Assembly: GCF_019219825.1 (NCBI RefSeq)
Contig: NZ_JAHUXH010000003.1
Span: 186,001 to 250,000, forward strand
Length of the DNA stretch: 64,000 bases
From: Streptomyces sp. TRM70350
Lineage (GTDB): Bacteria > Actinomycetota > Actinomycetes > Streptomycetales > Streptomycetaceae
Direction: 5' to 3'
A program made the position numbers and the translations under genes. Of the stretch, positions 1 through 8,278 are shown piece after piece (the stretch's first letter is position 1; each line of letters opens with the position of its first letter). The notes under the pieces are model-generated. The model saw only the letters and a program-made list of their open reading frames with translations. It was not told the origin of the DNA and made no database searches.

Positions 1-122
1 TCATTGACGTGCTGGGGCAGATTTCGGCGGCGGCGCCTGAAGGGTCGACGGTCGTGAAGAACGCGCGAAAGGCTGTTGACGGGTTGCTGCGGGGGGTTGT
101 CGCCTACTCGTCGGTGGGGTGA
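1..122 (+). CDS. C-terminal end of an unidentified protein (partial)
   Basis: An open frame enters from the left edge and ends at the TGA at 120-122. The readable 39 residues start IDVLGQIS and end AYSSVG, with GC-rich third positions as in neighbouring genes. The piece is amphipathic and helical-looking but too short to assign to a family. The coding call rests only on frame and codon bias, so the real gene could be different. Nothing about its function can be said. Confidence 0.45.
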   Translation, partial: IDVLGQISAAAPEGSTVVKNARKAVDGLLRGVVAYSSVG

Positions 123-134
123 CGGTTGTTCGGC

Positions 135-158
135 GGGTGCGGGTGCGGGTGCGGGTGT
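135..158. repeat. Short hexanucleotide repeat (GGGTGC x4)
   Basis: Four consecutive 6-bp units GGGTGC/GGGTGT sit just after the first stop codon. It is a slippage-type simple repeat in the intergenic gap, with no visible role. Confidence 0.7.
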
Positions 159-160
159 GC

Positions 161-199
161 CGTGGCTGGGTGGGTAGTTCCCCGCGCCCCTGAGGGGCG
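161..199 (-). repeat. Dispersed ~35-bp intergenic repeat, copy 1
   Basis: Read on the minus strand this is a copy of the family GGGGCGCGGGGAACTGCGCG followed by an ACCAGCCAC-like tail. Five more copies occur at about 15166, 25241, 35980, 37031 and 63594. It lies just downstream of a gene end, as most other copies do. Similar elements are common between Streptomyces genes; their function is unknown. Confidence 0.7.
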
Positions 200-240
200 T
201 TGCTGCTCCGTGGTCTACAAGTAGCCGCTCATTCACTCAT

Positions 241-285
241 CACGGTGAGTTGCTGTCGCATGCCTGTTTGCCGTCACTCACCGTG
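241..285. promoter_or_regulatory. 10-bp inverted repeat upstream of the conservon
   Basis: CACGGTGAGT at 241-250 is exactly matched by ACTCACCGTG at 276-285 across a 25-nt loop. It could be an operator for the conservon or a weak terminator of the upstream gene; there is no T-run. The rest of the 123-524 gap shows no convincing gene, and I could not place a clear -35/-10 pair for cvnA. Confidence 0.4.
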
Positions 286-524
286 TGCGAAAGTGATCTC
301 TGCGTGTAAATGGAGTCGAGCGTACTCCTGTTGCGGGTCTCGTTTCAGGCGGTTGCTGAATATGACACGGCGATGATCCGGTCGGACTAAGCTCGCCCGC
401 AGCGCACCGAGTTGCGGTGTATTCGTGCGCCTGTTCCCAAAAATCCTGATGATCCCAACAGTCCCATGACGTATACCCCCGCAAGCTCCCCCGACTCCCC
501 GCCGACTGCTTTCAGAGGGCCCAC

Positions 525-2126
525 ATGGTGAGTGTTCAATCCCCACCCGCACGGCGTGAACTTCCCTATGCGCGCGTGCTGTTGCTCCCGGCGATACTGA
601 TGGCCGCGGCGACCGGAACCGCCGTCGCCCTGGTGACGCCCTCGGCCCGGACCGCAGTCGGCCTGTGCGGCGCCGTCGCCACGCTCCTGGTGATCGCCAC
701 CGCGGCCGAAGCGGTGCGCCGCGGCCGCGCGCTGCGGCACGCCCAGGCCGAGCACGCCCGTCACAGCGCGTCGCTGGAACAGCGCATCATCGCCCACCAC
801 GAGGACTGGGTCCGCTTCGGCGAGGACATCGTGCCCACCGCGCTGCGACGGATGGCCGGCGGTGTTTCCCCCGTGGAGGTGATCCGCCAACTCAGCCTGG
901 TCGATCCGGCCTTCCGGGACATGCCCGACCCACAGCGCCAGCTGCTCAAGAAGCTGATGCGCATCGTGGACCACGAGGAAGCCCTGCGCGACTCCGCCGC
1001 ACGCTCCTTCGTCACCATCGCCCGGCGCGTGCAGGCGATCGTCCACCAACAGGCCAACGAGCTGCGGGAGATGGAGGAGGACCACGGCCGCAACCCCGAG
1101 GTCTTCGACGACCTGCTGCGCATCGACCACGGCAACGCGCTGATCGGCCGCCTCGCCGACTCCATCTCCGTCCTCGGCGGCGGCCGCCCCGGCCGCCAGT
1201 GGCCCCTGCCGGTGTCGCTGTACAGCACGCTGCGCGGCGCCATGTCGCGGATCCTGGAGTACCGCCGAATCAAGCTGGACAACATCGCCCGCATCAGCGT
1301 CAAGGGCATCTACGTCGAGCCCGTCATCCACGCCTGCGCCGAGCTCTTCGACAACGCCACCCGCTACTCGCCGCCGAGCACCAAGGTGCACGTCACCGCG
1401 GTCCAGGTGCAGACCGGCGTCGCCATCGAGATCGAGGACGCCGGCGTCAGCTTCAGCGAGGAGGCCCGCATCCGGATCGAGGGCATGCTGGAGCGCGCCA
1501 AGGCCGGCGTCGACCTCCAGGACCTCGGTGACGCCCCGCGCCTCGGCCTCGCCGTCGTGGGCCGCCTGTGCCGGGCGTACAACATGCAGGTGGCGCTGCG
1601 CTCCTCGGCGTACGGCGGGGTCCGGGCCGTGGTCATCGTGCCGAGCAACATGCTCACCGACGAGCCCGGCGTCGGACTCGCCCACGGCATCGGCGCCACC
1701 TCGGTGCCCACCGTCTCGCCGGACGCCCTGGAGGGCCCCAAGCGCCCGCCGAAGCGGCGCCGCCCGACCAGCCCGAAGATCCCGGCCACGGTCCCCATGG
1801 AGGACGACGTCCCGGTCGTCACCGAGTGGACCGCGAACGGTCTGCCGCAGCGCCGCAGCCGGGTGAAGACCCCGCTCAGCCAGCGGATCCGGGAGCAGTA
1901 CGCCGCCGAACGCGCCGAGAAGGAGGCCGCCGAGCGGGAGGGGCGCGAACCCCGGCCCGTGTGGGGCGCCCCCGAACCCAAGCCCGAGAACAAGGACCAG
2001 CCACCGCCCGGGATGTGGGTCGAGGCGTTCATGGAGGGGCTCAAGCGACCGAAGCCGACCTCCTCCACCCAGCCGACCAACGAGCCGGCCCGTGCCCAGG
2101 CCGACGACGAGAGGGAGCCCAACTGA
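525..2126 (+). CDS. cvnA: Conservon sensor-kinase-like membrane protein CvnA
   Basis: A 533-residue protein, first gene of a five-gene conservon. Two membrane helices lie at about residues 17-37 and 43-61, followed by a helical region with IDHGNALIGRL near 200-210 in the place of a phosphoacceptor segment. A GHKL ATPase domain follows, with N-box ELFDNATRYSPP (273-284), G1-like EIEDAGVSF and G2-like RLGLAVV near 339-345. The last ~150 residues are proline- and charge-rich and probably disordered. Known conservons form a membrane-associated complex likened to G-protein-coupled systems. The start ATG is followed directly by an in-frame GTG, so either could be used. The stop overlaps cvnB by 1 nt. 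Confidence 0.9.
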   Translation: MVSVQSPPARRELPYARVLLLPAILMAAATGTAVALVTPSARTAVGLCGAVATLLVIATAAEAVRRGRALRHAQAEHARHSASLEQRIIAHHEDWVRFGEDIVPTALRRMAGGVSPVEVIRQLSLVDPAFRDMPDPQRQLLKKLMRIVDHEEALRDSAARSFVTIARRVQAIVHQQANELREMEEDHGRNPEVFDDLLRIDHGNALIGRLADSISVLGGGRPGRQWPLPVSLYSTLRGAMSRILEYRRIKLDNIARISVKGIYVEPVIHACAELFDNATRYSPPSTKVHVTAVQVQTGVAIEIEDAGVSFSEEARIRIEGMLERAKAGVDLQDLGDAPRLGLAVVGRLCRAYNMQVALRSSAYGGVRAVVIVPSNMLTDEPGVGLAHGIGATSVPTVSPDALEGPKRPPKRRRPTSPKIPATVPMEDDVPVVTEWTANGLPQRRSRVKTPLSQRIREQYAAERAEKEAAEREGREPRPVWGAPEPKPENKDQPPPGMWVEAFMEGLKRPKPTSSTQPTNEPARAQADDEREPN

Positions 2127-2530
2127 TGGCGTACCGAGCGAACTTCGACTGGATGCTCCAGGACCTCGCCAAGGGCGTGCCCGGCATCCAGATGATCGTG
2201 GTGCTCTCCGCCGACGGACTGCGCATCGCCCGCCACGGCGGCGATCCGGACACCGCCGACCGGGTCGCCGCGGCCTGCGCCGGACTGCAGAGCCTGGCGA
2301 GTGCCGTGGCCGACGAGATCCCGACCAGCGACGGCCAGATGCGCATGATCCTCATCGAGGTCAACGGCGGCTACTTCTACCTGATGGCCGCCGGGCCCAA
2401 CGCCTATCTCGCGGTGCTCTCCAACATCGTCGCCGAACCGGGCCTGATGAGCGCCCAGATGCGCGACCTCGTCGACCGGATCGGTCCCCACCTGACCAGT
2501 CCGCCGAGGCGCAACGGGAAGGCCGTATGA
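2126..2530 (+). CDS. cvnB: Roadblock/LC7 protein CvnB
   Basis: A 134-residue single-domain roadblock/LC7 protein. The N-terminal helix MAYRANFDWMLQDL, the strand-rich centre (IVVLSADGLRIARHGG) and the length are typical. Such proteins act as scaffolds or GTPase regulators, and in conservons CvnB is thought to bridge the kinase-like CvnA and the GTPase CvnD. ATG overlaps the cvnA stop by 1 nt and its own end overlaps cvnC by 4 nt, so translation is probably coupled through the operon. The context makes the assignment firm. Confidence 0.92.
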   Translation: MAYRANFDWMLQDLAKGVPGIQMIVVLSADGLRIARHGGDPDTADRVAAACAGLQSLASAVADEIPTSDGQMRMILIEVNGGYFYLMAAGPNAYLAVLSNIVAEPGLMSAQMRDLVDRIGPHLTSPPRRNGKAV

Positions 2531-2982
2531 CTCCTCCGCAACGCAAGCGGCGCTCCACCAGACAGGAGCCCCCACCCCAGCCGCAGCCGCAGTCGGCCCC
2601 TCAGGCGGGCGGCGCGGGCCACGACAGCACGGACGGCACACCGGGCAAGGACGGCAAGCCCTCCAACCCCGAGCGCCTGTTCGTGATCGGTGAGACGGAC
2701 GGCGATCGCGCGGAACTCGACCTGGTCACGTTGATCGTGGCGCGGGCCGAGCCGAAGCCGTCCACCAGCCCGGAACAGGCGGCGGTGCTGCGGCTGTGCG
2801 CCGCCCCGCTCTCCGTGGCCGAGTTGTCGGCCTACCTCAGTCTGCCGTTCAGCGTGATCACCGTCCTGCTGACCGAGATGCTGACGGCCGAACTCGTGCA
2901 GGCACGCGCCCCCGTCGTCCGCCAGGCGCTCCCTGACCGTTCCATCCTCGAAGCGGTGATGCATGGACTTCAAAAGCTCTGA
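2527..2982 (+). CDS. cvnC: DUF742 winged-helix protein CvnC
   Basis: A 151-residue DUF742 protein. The first ~50 residues are low-complexity (Pro/Gln/Gly rich). The conserved part begins at RLFVIGETDGDRAELDLV and continues into a winged-helix-like fold with LCAAPLSVAELSAYLSLP, ending in a DRSILEAVMHGLQKL segment typical of the family. In conservons it is the third component, between the roadblock protein and the GTPase; its biochemical role is not settled. It overlaps cvnB by 4 nt and cvnD by 20 nt. The overlap with cvnD is supported because the conserved CvnC tail and the CvnD start both lie inside it. Confidence 0.92.
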   Translation: MTPPQRKRRSTRQEPPPQPQPQSAPQAGGAGHDSTDGTPGKDGKPSNPERLFVIGETDGDRAELDLVTLIVARAEPKPSTSPEQAAVLRLCAAPLSVAELSAYLSLPFSVITVLLTEMLTAELVQARAPVVRQALPDRSILEAVMHGLQKL

Positions 2983-3583
2983 CACCATCCCGGGCCCACG
3001 CACCGAGGACCATCTGCCGCACACGGCACAGGCCGCGGTGAAGATCGTCATCGTGGGCGGCTTCGGGGTCGGCAAGACGACCATGGTCGGCTCGGTCAGC
3101 GAGATCAAACCGCTGACCACCGAGGAGACCATGACGCAGGCCGGCGTCGGTGTCGACGACAACTACGGCTCCGACTCCAAGACGGCCACCACCGTGGCGA
3201 TGGACTTCGGCCGCATCAGCATCACCGACCAGCTCGTGCTGTACCTGTTCGGCACGCCCGGCCAGGAACGCTTCTGGTTCCTGTGGAACGGGCTGTTCGA
3301 GGGAGCGCTGGGCGCGGTGGTCCTGCTCGACACCCGGCGGCTGGAGGTCAGCTTCGACGTCATGGGCCGGCTGGAGGAGTGCGGTGTGCCCTTCGTGGTC
3401 GCCGTCAACACCTTCCCGGACGGCCCCCATTACCCGATCCCGGAGCTGCGCGCGGCGCTCGACCTGGCCGAGGAGATCCCGATCCTGGAGTGCGACGCCC
3501 GCCGCCGCGCCTCCAGCAAGGAGGTGCTGATGACGCTGATGCGTTTCCTGCACTCCCTGGCCATGACGGGCCAGCTCACCTGA
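2963..3583 (+). CDS. cvnD: Small Ras-like GTPase CvnD
   Basis: A 206-residue Ras-fold GTPase. The P-loop GGFGVGKTT covers residues 32-40. The G3 region reads FGTPGQERF, so the usual Asp of DxxG is replaced, and the G4 region reads NTFPD instead of NKxD. Both deviations are usual for the conservon/MglA-like branch as I remember it. It should bind GTP and act as the switch of the conservon complex at the membrane. There is no lipidation motif, so membrane association would be through CvnA. A 70-nt gap separates it from the P450 gene. Confidence 0.93.
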   Translation: MDFKSSDTIPGPRTEDHLPHTAQAAVKIVIVGGFGVGKTTMVGSVSEIKPLTTEETMTQAGVGVDDNYGSDSKTATTVAMDFGRISITDQLVLYLFGTPGQERFWFLWNGLFEGALGAVVLLDTRRLEVSFDVMGRLEECGVPFVVAVNTFPDGPHYPIPELRAALDLAEEIPILECDARRRASSKEVLMTLMRFLHSLAMTGQLT

Positions 3584-3653
3584 CCCGCCCGCACCGCCGC
3601 AGGTCCCACTCCCCAGACAACGGTCCCCCCACAGTTTCCGAAAGCGACTCGCT

Positions 3654-5168
3654 GTGACGCCTGAATCCCACTCCACGACCGGCACGGACGACCTCACCGC
3701 CGGCCCGCCCCCCGGCTGCCCCGCACACAACACCCTCGGCCCCGGCGGACTGCACCGGCTCTACGGCCCCGAAGCACGGGACCTGGGCGCCCTGTACGAG
3801 AAACTCCGCGCCGAGCACGGTGCCGTGGCGCCCGTGCTGCTCCACGACGACGTACCGATGTGGGTGGTCCTCGGCCACGCCGAGAACCTGCACATGGTGC
3901 GCTCGCCCGCGCAGTTCACCCGGGACAGCCGGCTCTGGACGCCGCTGCTGGAGGGCATGGTCAAGCCCGACCACCCCCTCATGCCGCACATCGCCTGGCA
4001 GCCCATCTGCTCGCACGCCGAGGGCGACGAGCACCTCAGGCTGCGCGGCGCGGTCACCGGCGCCCTGACCACCATCGACTTCCGCAGCCTGCGCCGGCAC
4101 ATCACCCGCTACACCCAGATCCTCGTCAACCGGTTCTGCGAGGCGGGCGAAGCCGACCTCGTCAGCCAGTACGCCGACCATCTGCCGATGGCCGTGATGT
4201 GCGAGATCCTCGGCATGCCCGACGAGTACGGCGACCGGATCGTGCACGCCGCCCGCGACATGCTCAAGGGCACCGAGACCGCGATCGCCAGCAACCAGTA
4301 CATCGTGGACGCCCTCGGCCGGCTCGCCGCCAAGCGCCGCGCGCAGCCCGAGGACGACTTCACCAGCCACCTCGTCACCCACCCGGCCGGCCTCAGCGAC
4401 GACGAGGTCCGCGAACACCTGCGGGTCGTGCTCATCGCCGCCTACGAGGCCACCGCCAACCTCCTCGCCAACGTGCTGCGCACGGTGCTCACCGACCCGC
4501 GCTTCCGTGCCCAGCTCAACGGCGGCCAGATGACCGTGCCCGAGGCGGTCGAGCAGTCCCTGTGGGACGAGCCGCCGTTCAGCGCGGTGTTCGCCTACTT
4601 CGCCAAGCAGGAGACGGAGCTGGGAGGGCAGCGGATCCGCAAGGGCGACGGGCTGCTGTTCGCCCCCGCGCCGGGCAACGTCGACCCGAAGGTACGGCCC
4701 GACCTGACGGCCAACATGCAGGGCAACCGGTCCCACCTCGCCTTCGGCGGCGGCCCGCACGAGTGCCCCGGTCAGGACATCGGCCGTGCCATCGCCGACA
4801 TCGGTGTGGACGCGCTGCTGATGCGGCTGCCGGACGTCGAACTCGACTGCGACGAGGAGGACCTGACCTGGACCGAGTCCATCTCCTCACGCCACCTGGT
4901 GGAACTGCCGGTGCGGTTCGATCCCAAGCCGCCGCAGGACGTCATGGACAAGCCCGGCCTCCAGCCGGTGCCCCGCCAGCGCAGCACCTGGCAGGTCGGC
5001 GCCCCGGCACCCGAGTCGGCGCCCGCCCCCACGCCGGAGCCCTCCCCGGAGCAGGCGGGCACCGCCACCGCGGCGCCGCAGCAGCAGCCCCTGCCCGACG
5101 CCGAGACGGCGAGCACCCGCACGCCGGGCGTCTGGCAGCGGTTCCTGCGCTGGTGGCGGGGTTACTGA
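3654..5168 (+). CDS. cvnE: Conservon cytochrome P450, CYP157-like, lacking ExxR
   Basis: A 504-residue cytochrome P450 starting at GTG. The heme loop FGGGPHECPGQ places the thiolate Cys at residue 371. The I-helix reads IAAYEATANLL near 261-270. The K-helix motif, normally ExxR, reads EQSLW at 300-304 (bases 4551-4565), so the otherwise invariant Arg is missing. This EQSLW sequence is the hallmark described for the Streptomyces CYP157 family, so I infer a genuine CYP157 member rather than a decayed gene. The last ~75 residues are Pro/Ala-rich and end in WQRFLRWWRGY, a possible membrane-contact tail. Substrate unknown. It converges with the next gene, overlapping it by 7 nt. Confidence 0.93.
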   Translation: MTPESHSTTGTDDLTAGPPPGCPAHNTLGPGGLHRLYGPEARDLGALYEKLRAEHGAVAPVLLHDDVPMWVVLGHAENLHMVRSPAQFTRDSRLWTPLLEGMVKPDHPLMPHIAWQPICSHAEGDEHLRLRGAVTGALTTIDFRSLRRHITRYTQILVNRFCEAGEADLVSQYADHLPMAVMCEILGMPDEYGDRIVHAARDMLKGTETAIASNQYIVDALGRLAAKRRAQPEDDFTSHLVTHPAGLSDDEVREHLRVVLIAAYEATANLLANVLRTVLTDPRFRAQLNGGQMTVPEAVEQSLWDEPPFSAVFAYFAKQETELGGQRIRKGDGLLFAPAPGNVDPKVRPDLTANMQGNRSHLAFGGGPHECPGQDIGRAIADIGVDALLMRLPDVELDCDEEDLTWTESISSRHLVELPVRFDPKPPQDVMDKPGLQPVPRQRSTWQVGAPAPESAPAPTPEPSPEQAGTATAAPQQQPLPDAETASTRTPGVWQRFLRWWRGY

Positions 5169-6109
5169 CCGGCCCACTCCGGGTCCCCGGACCAGGCCGT
5201 CAGCGTCCTTTCGCTGCGGAAGACGTGCGCCAGCCCCGTGACCGGGTCGGTGAACTCCAGCTCCCGCGCCAGCAGCTGAAGCGGGCGCCGGAAGTCACCG
5301 GCCGGCACGGGGCCGGTCACCACCGGATACAGCGGATCGCCGAGGATCGGCACGCCCAGCGCGTTCATGTGCACCCGCAGCTGATGCGTCTGCCCGGTGC
5401 CGGGCACCAGCCGGTAGCGGGCCAGATCCCTGCGGTGCTCGATCAGCTCGATACGGCTCACCGCGTTGGGTTCGCCCTCGACCTCGCGGGCGGTCAGCGT
5501 CCCGCGCTCCTTCACGATCCGGCTGCGCACGGTCCGGGGCAGGGCGAGCGCCGGGTCGTACGGCGCCACCGCCTCGTACGCCTTGCGCACCCGCCGGTCC
5601 CGGAACAGCGTCTGGTACGCGCCCCGCTCCTCGGGCCGCACCGTGAACAGCACCAGCCCGGCGGTGAGCCGGTCCAGCCGGTGTGCGGCGGTCAGCGTCG
5701 GAATGCCCAGCTCGCGGCGGAGCCGGGCGAGCGCGGTCTCGGCGACATGGCTGCCGCGCGGCGTGGTGGCGAGGAAGTGCGGCTTGTCGACGACGACGAT
5801 GTGCTCGTCGCGGTGCACGACCTGCAGCGGAAACGGCACCGGCACCTCGACGGGCAGCTCCCGGTGGAACCACACGAACATCCCCGGCACATACGCCGCG
5901 TCCGGCGCGACCGCCGTCCCGTCGGCCCCGACGATCAGTCCCGCCTGGAACATCCCGTCGACGACCCCGGCACCGGCCCCCGTCAGCCGCTGCACCAGAT
6001 GCTCCCGCACGGTCGCCCACGCCCCCTCGAAGGGCAGCCGCACCCGCACCGGGTCCACACCGTCACGCTGTGGCAACGGGGAAGGCGGAATCCGGGTCCT
6101 GCGTCTCAT
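5162..6109 (-). CDS. RluA-family RNA pseudouridine synthase
   Basis: A 315-residue RluA-type pseudouridine synthase. The catalytic motif AAHRLDRLTAGL contains the Asp that attacks the target uridine, VVDKPHFLATTPRG is the family's KP loop, and GQTHQLRVHMNALGVPILGD is the conserved C-terminal signature. There is no clear S4 domain; the N-terminal ~85 residues are a family-variable extension. It modifies uridines in rRNA or tRNA in the cytoplasm; the exact target cannot be told. It is transcribed alone and convergent with the P450 gene. Confidence 0.88.
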   Translation of the reverse strand: MRRRTRIPPSPLPQRDGVDPVRVRLPFEGAWATVREHLVQRLTGAGAGVVDGMFQAGLIVGADGTAVAPDAAYVPGMFVWFHRELPVEVPVPFPLQVVHRDEHIVVVDKPHFLATTPRGSHVAETALARLRRELGIPTLTAAHRLDRLTAGLVLFTVRPEERGAYQTLFRDRRVRKAYEAVAPYDPALALPRTVRSRIVKERGTLTAREVEGEPNAVSRIELIEHRRDLARYRLVPGTGQTHQLRVHMNALGVPILGDPLYPVVTGPVPAGDFRRPLQLLARELEFTDPVTGLAHVFRSERTLTAWSGDPEWAGQ

Positions 6110-6172
6110 CGCCGTCCAGCGTAAGCGCTCACCCGGGGCGGCTGCGGGGGCCCGCGTGACCGTCGCGTACGC

Positions 6173-7027
6173 CTATGCGGCCGCCGTCGCCCCGGTGGCC
6201 TCCTGCTCCGCCTCGATCCGGGCGTTCCACTCCCGCTTGGACGCCTGCCAGCCGTCCTCGTTGTGGCCGAGCCGCCAGTAGCCGGAGATGGACAGGTCCT
6301 CGCGCGGGATCTGGCGCTCCACGCGCAGCAGTGCGCGCAGCTCCTTCACGAACGCCGCCTCGCCGTGCACGAACGCGTGCACCCGGCCCTCGGGGAACTC
6401 CAGCGCCCGGACCGCCTCGACCAGCGCCTCACCGATGGGACGCTCGCCGCGGTGCAGCCAGACGACCTCCGCGTCGGAGTCGATCTTCTGCTCCTCCTCG
6501 GGCCCGGCGACCTCCACGAAGGCCCGGACCTCGGCGCCGTCGGGAAGCGACTCCAGGGCGGCCGCGATCGCGGGCAGCGCGCTCTCGTCACCGGCGAGCA
6601 GATGCCAGTCGGCGCTCGCGTCGGGGGCGTAGGCGCCGCCGGGGCCCGTGAAGCGCAGGGTGTCGCCGGGCCGGGCGCGCATCGCCCAGGGACCGGCCAG
6701 GCCCTCGTCGCCGTGGAGCACGAAGTCCAGCGTCAGCTCGCGCAGTTCGGGGTCCCAGGCGCGCACGGTGTACGTCCGGGTGACCGGCCACTGTTCGCGG
6801 GGCAGCTCCTCGCGGATCCGCTGCAGGTCGAAGGGCTCCGGGTAGGTCACGCCCTCGGCCGGGGGGAACAGCAGCTTCACATAGTGGTCGGTGCACGTAC
6901 CCGCCGTGAACTCGGCGAGGCCGTCGCCGCCGAGCACCACCCGCTGCATGTGAGGGGTCAGCCGCTCGGTGCGGACGACCTGGGCGGAATGAGCCCTGCG
7001 CGGCTGGCGGGCCGGACGTTCTGCCAT
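6173..7027 (-). CDS. Siderophore-interacting FAD reductase (SIP/ViuB family)
   Basis: A 284-residue member of the SIP family of flavin reductases that release iron from ferric siderophores in the cytoplasm. The FAD-binding segment includes RTYTVRAWDPE, and FVLHGDEGLAGPWAM and the C-terminal ISGYWRLGHNEDGW are characteristic of the family. A near-perfect iron-box palindrome lies directly upstream (7048-7069), so expression should be induced by iron limitation through a DmdR/IdeR repressor. The gene stands alone with no siderophore synthesis or uptake gene beside it, suggesting a general reductase acting on several siderophores. Confidence 0.9.
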   Translation of the reverse strand: MAERPARQPRRAHSAQVVRTERLTPHMQRVVLGGDGLAEFTAGTCTDHYVKLLFPPAEGVTYPEPFDLQRIREELPREQWPVTRTYTVRAWDPELRELTLDFVLHGDEGLAGPWAMRARPGDTLRFTGPGGAYAPDASADWHLLAGDESALPAIAAALESLPDGAEVRAFVEVAGPEEEQKIDSDAEVVWLHRGERPIGEALVEAVRALEFPEGRVHAFVHGEAAFVKELRALLRVERQIPREDLSISGYWRLGHNEDGWQASKREWNARIEAEQEATGATAAA

Positions 7028-7047
7028 GACGGCCTCCCTGATCCGAA

Positions 7048-7069
7048 TAGCTTAGGCTTACCTAAGCTA
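7048..7069 (-). promoter_or_regulatory. Iron box (DmdR/IdeR operator)
   Basis: Two perfect 9-bp arms, TAGCTTAGG and CCTAAGCTA, flank a CTTA centre. The core TTAGG-N4-CCTAA resembles the actinobacterial IdeR/DmdR consensus. It lies 20 bp upstream of the siderophore-interacting protein start. Identity of the repressor is inferred. Confidence 0.8.
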
Positions 7070-7154
7070 GCACTTCCGTCCCACTGATGCCTCTCAGCTG
7101 TTCAAGTGCGTCTTCTTCGGCGTTCAAGTGTATGAGTCCGAGTTGCCGGAATCG

Positions 7155-8099
7155 TCACGATTCGAGCGTGGTGAGCAGCCGCTGCAGCGCGCCGCCGAGC
7201 CCCCAGCGCCCCGACAGCGCCTCCAGTGCCGCCGGGTCGCGCGGCGTGCGCGGCAGCGCCGTGTCGACGTCCGGGAGCGGCACGTCGCAGGCCACCCGCA
7301 CGACCGTCGGCGCCACCGCCAGGTAGGGCCGCGCCTCGTCCAGCCGCTTGCGCTGGGTCGGCGTCAGCTTCGCCTTGCGGTCGTCGACCGCGGCCAGGAT
7401 CCCGGCCAGGTCGCCGAACTCGGCGAGCAGCTTCGCGGCCGTCTTCTCGCCGATGCCCGGCACGCCCGGCAGACCGTCGCTGGGGTCGCCGCGCAGCAGG
7501 GCCAGATCCGCGTACCCGCTGCCGTCGACGCCATACTTCTCGCGCAGCCACGCCTCGTCCGTGAGCTGCAGGGTGCCCACGCCCTTCAGCGGGTACAGCA
7601 CCCGCACGCCACGAGCGTCGTCCACCAGTTGGTACAGGTCCCGGTCGCCGGTGACGATGTCGACCGGGCCGGTGGCCTGCGCGGTGAAGGTGCCGATGAC
7701 GTCGTCCGCCTCGTACCCCTCGACCCCCACCCGCGCGATGCCCAGCGCGTCGAGGACCGCCTCGATGACCGGCACCTGCGGAGACAGCGTGTCCGGCACC
7801 TCCTCCATGTCCGGCCCGACCTCGTGCTCCTCGGCGACCCGGTGCGCCTTGTACGACGGGATCAGCTCGACCCGCCACTTCGGGCGCCAGTCGGCGTCCA
7901 TGCACGCCACCAGGTGCTCGGGGTGGTGGTCCCTGACCAGCCGGTCGATGAAGTCGAGCAGTCCGCGCACGGCGTTCACCGGCGTGCCGTCCGGCGCCTT
8001 CACGGAGTCCGGGACGCCGAAGTAGGCGCGGAAGTAGAGCGAGGCGGTGTCGAGGAGCATCAGTCGTCCGGTCACGTCCCGCATCATGCCGTACCCCAC
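7155..8099 (-). CDS. 5'-3' exonuclease (PolI N-terminal-like)
   Basis: A 314-residue stand-alone 5'-3' exonuclease/flap endonuclease, related to the N-terminal domain of DNA polymerase I. The acidic metal-binding sites are seen in LMLLDTASLYFRAYFG, VACMDADWRPKWR, EGYEADDVIGT and VTGDRDLYQLVDD. The helix-three-turn-helix DNA-binding region is GDPSDGLPGVPGIGEKTAAK. It would remove RNA primers or flaps in the cytoplasm. Alternative ATG starts exist 12 and 15 nt downstream. It is divergent from the betaine transporter operon. Confidence 0.9.
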   Translation of the reverse strand: MGYGMMRDVTGRLMLLDTASLYFRAYFGVPDSVKAPDGTPVNAVRGLLDFIDRLVRDHHPEHLVACMDADWRPKWRVELIPSYKAHRVAEEHEVGPDMEEVPDTLSPQVPVIEAVLDALGIARVGVEGYEADDVIGTFTAQATGPVDIVTGDRDLYQLVDDARGVRVLYPLKGVGTLQLTDEAWLREKYGVDGSGYADLALLRGDPSDGLPGVPGIGEKTAAKLLAEFGDLAGILAAVDDRKAKLTPTQRKRLDEARPYLAVAPTVVRVACDVPLPDVDTALPRTPRDPAALEALSGRWGLGGALQRLLTTLES

Positions 8100-8204
8100 T
8101 GACAGCCACCCGGCGCGGCCGGGGGCGTGGTCGTCGTGAACGTGCTGTGAACCGGATCACTGCGGTGTTTGCCTCGGACGCGTCTGGGCATGCGCCGCCT
8201 CGGA

Positions 8205-8245
8205 GCGATGCCGGTTGCATTTTCAATTGTTTTGCGGCCCTTCGT
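8205..8245. promoter_or_regulatory. AT-rich element upstream of betaine transporter
   Basis: In a GC-rich surrounding, GGTTGCATTTTCAATTGTTT and the following TGCGG form an unusually AT-rich patch centred on CAATTG at 8224-8229, about 50 nt before the ATPase start. It may be a promoter or operator; no known consensus is matched. Confidence 0.3.
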
Positions 8246-8278
8246 CTCCCTCCCTTGCCGTCGAGACGAGAGGCACGC

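Noticed and set aside
3654..5168. P450 gene as a pseudogene because ExxR is missing
   Set aside because: The frame is intact, the heme loop is complete, and the EQSLW replacement is the known CYP157 pattern.
3860..6124. Long frame overlapping the P450 and pseudouridine synthase genes
   Set aside because: Spans two convergent real genes in another phase and is Arg/Pro/Ala-rich without any family.
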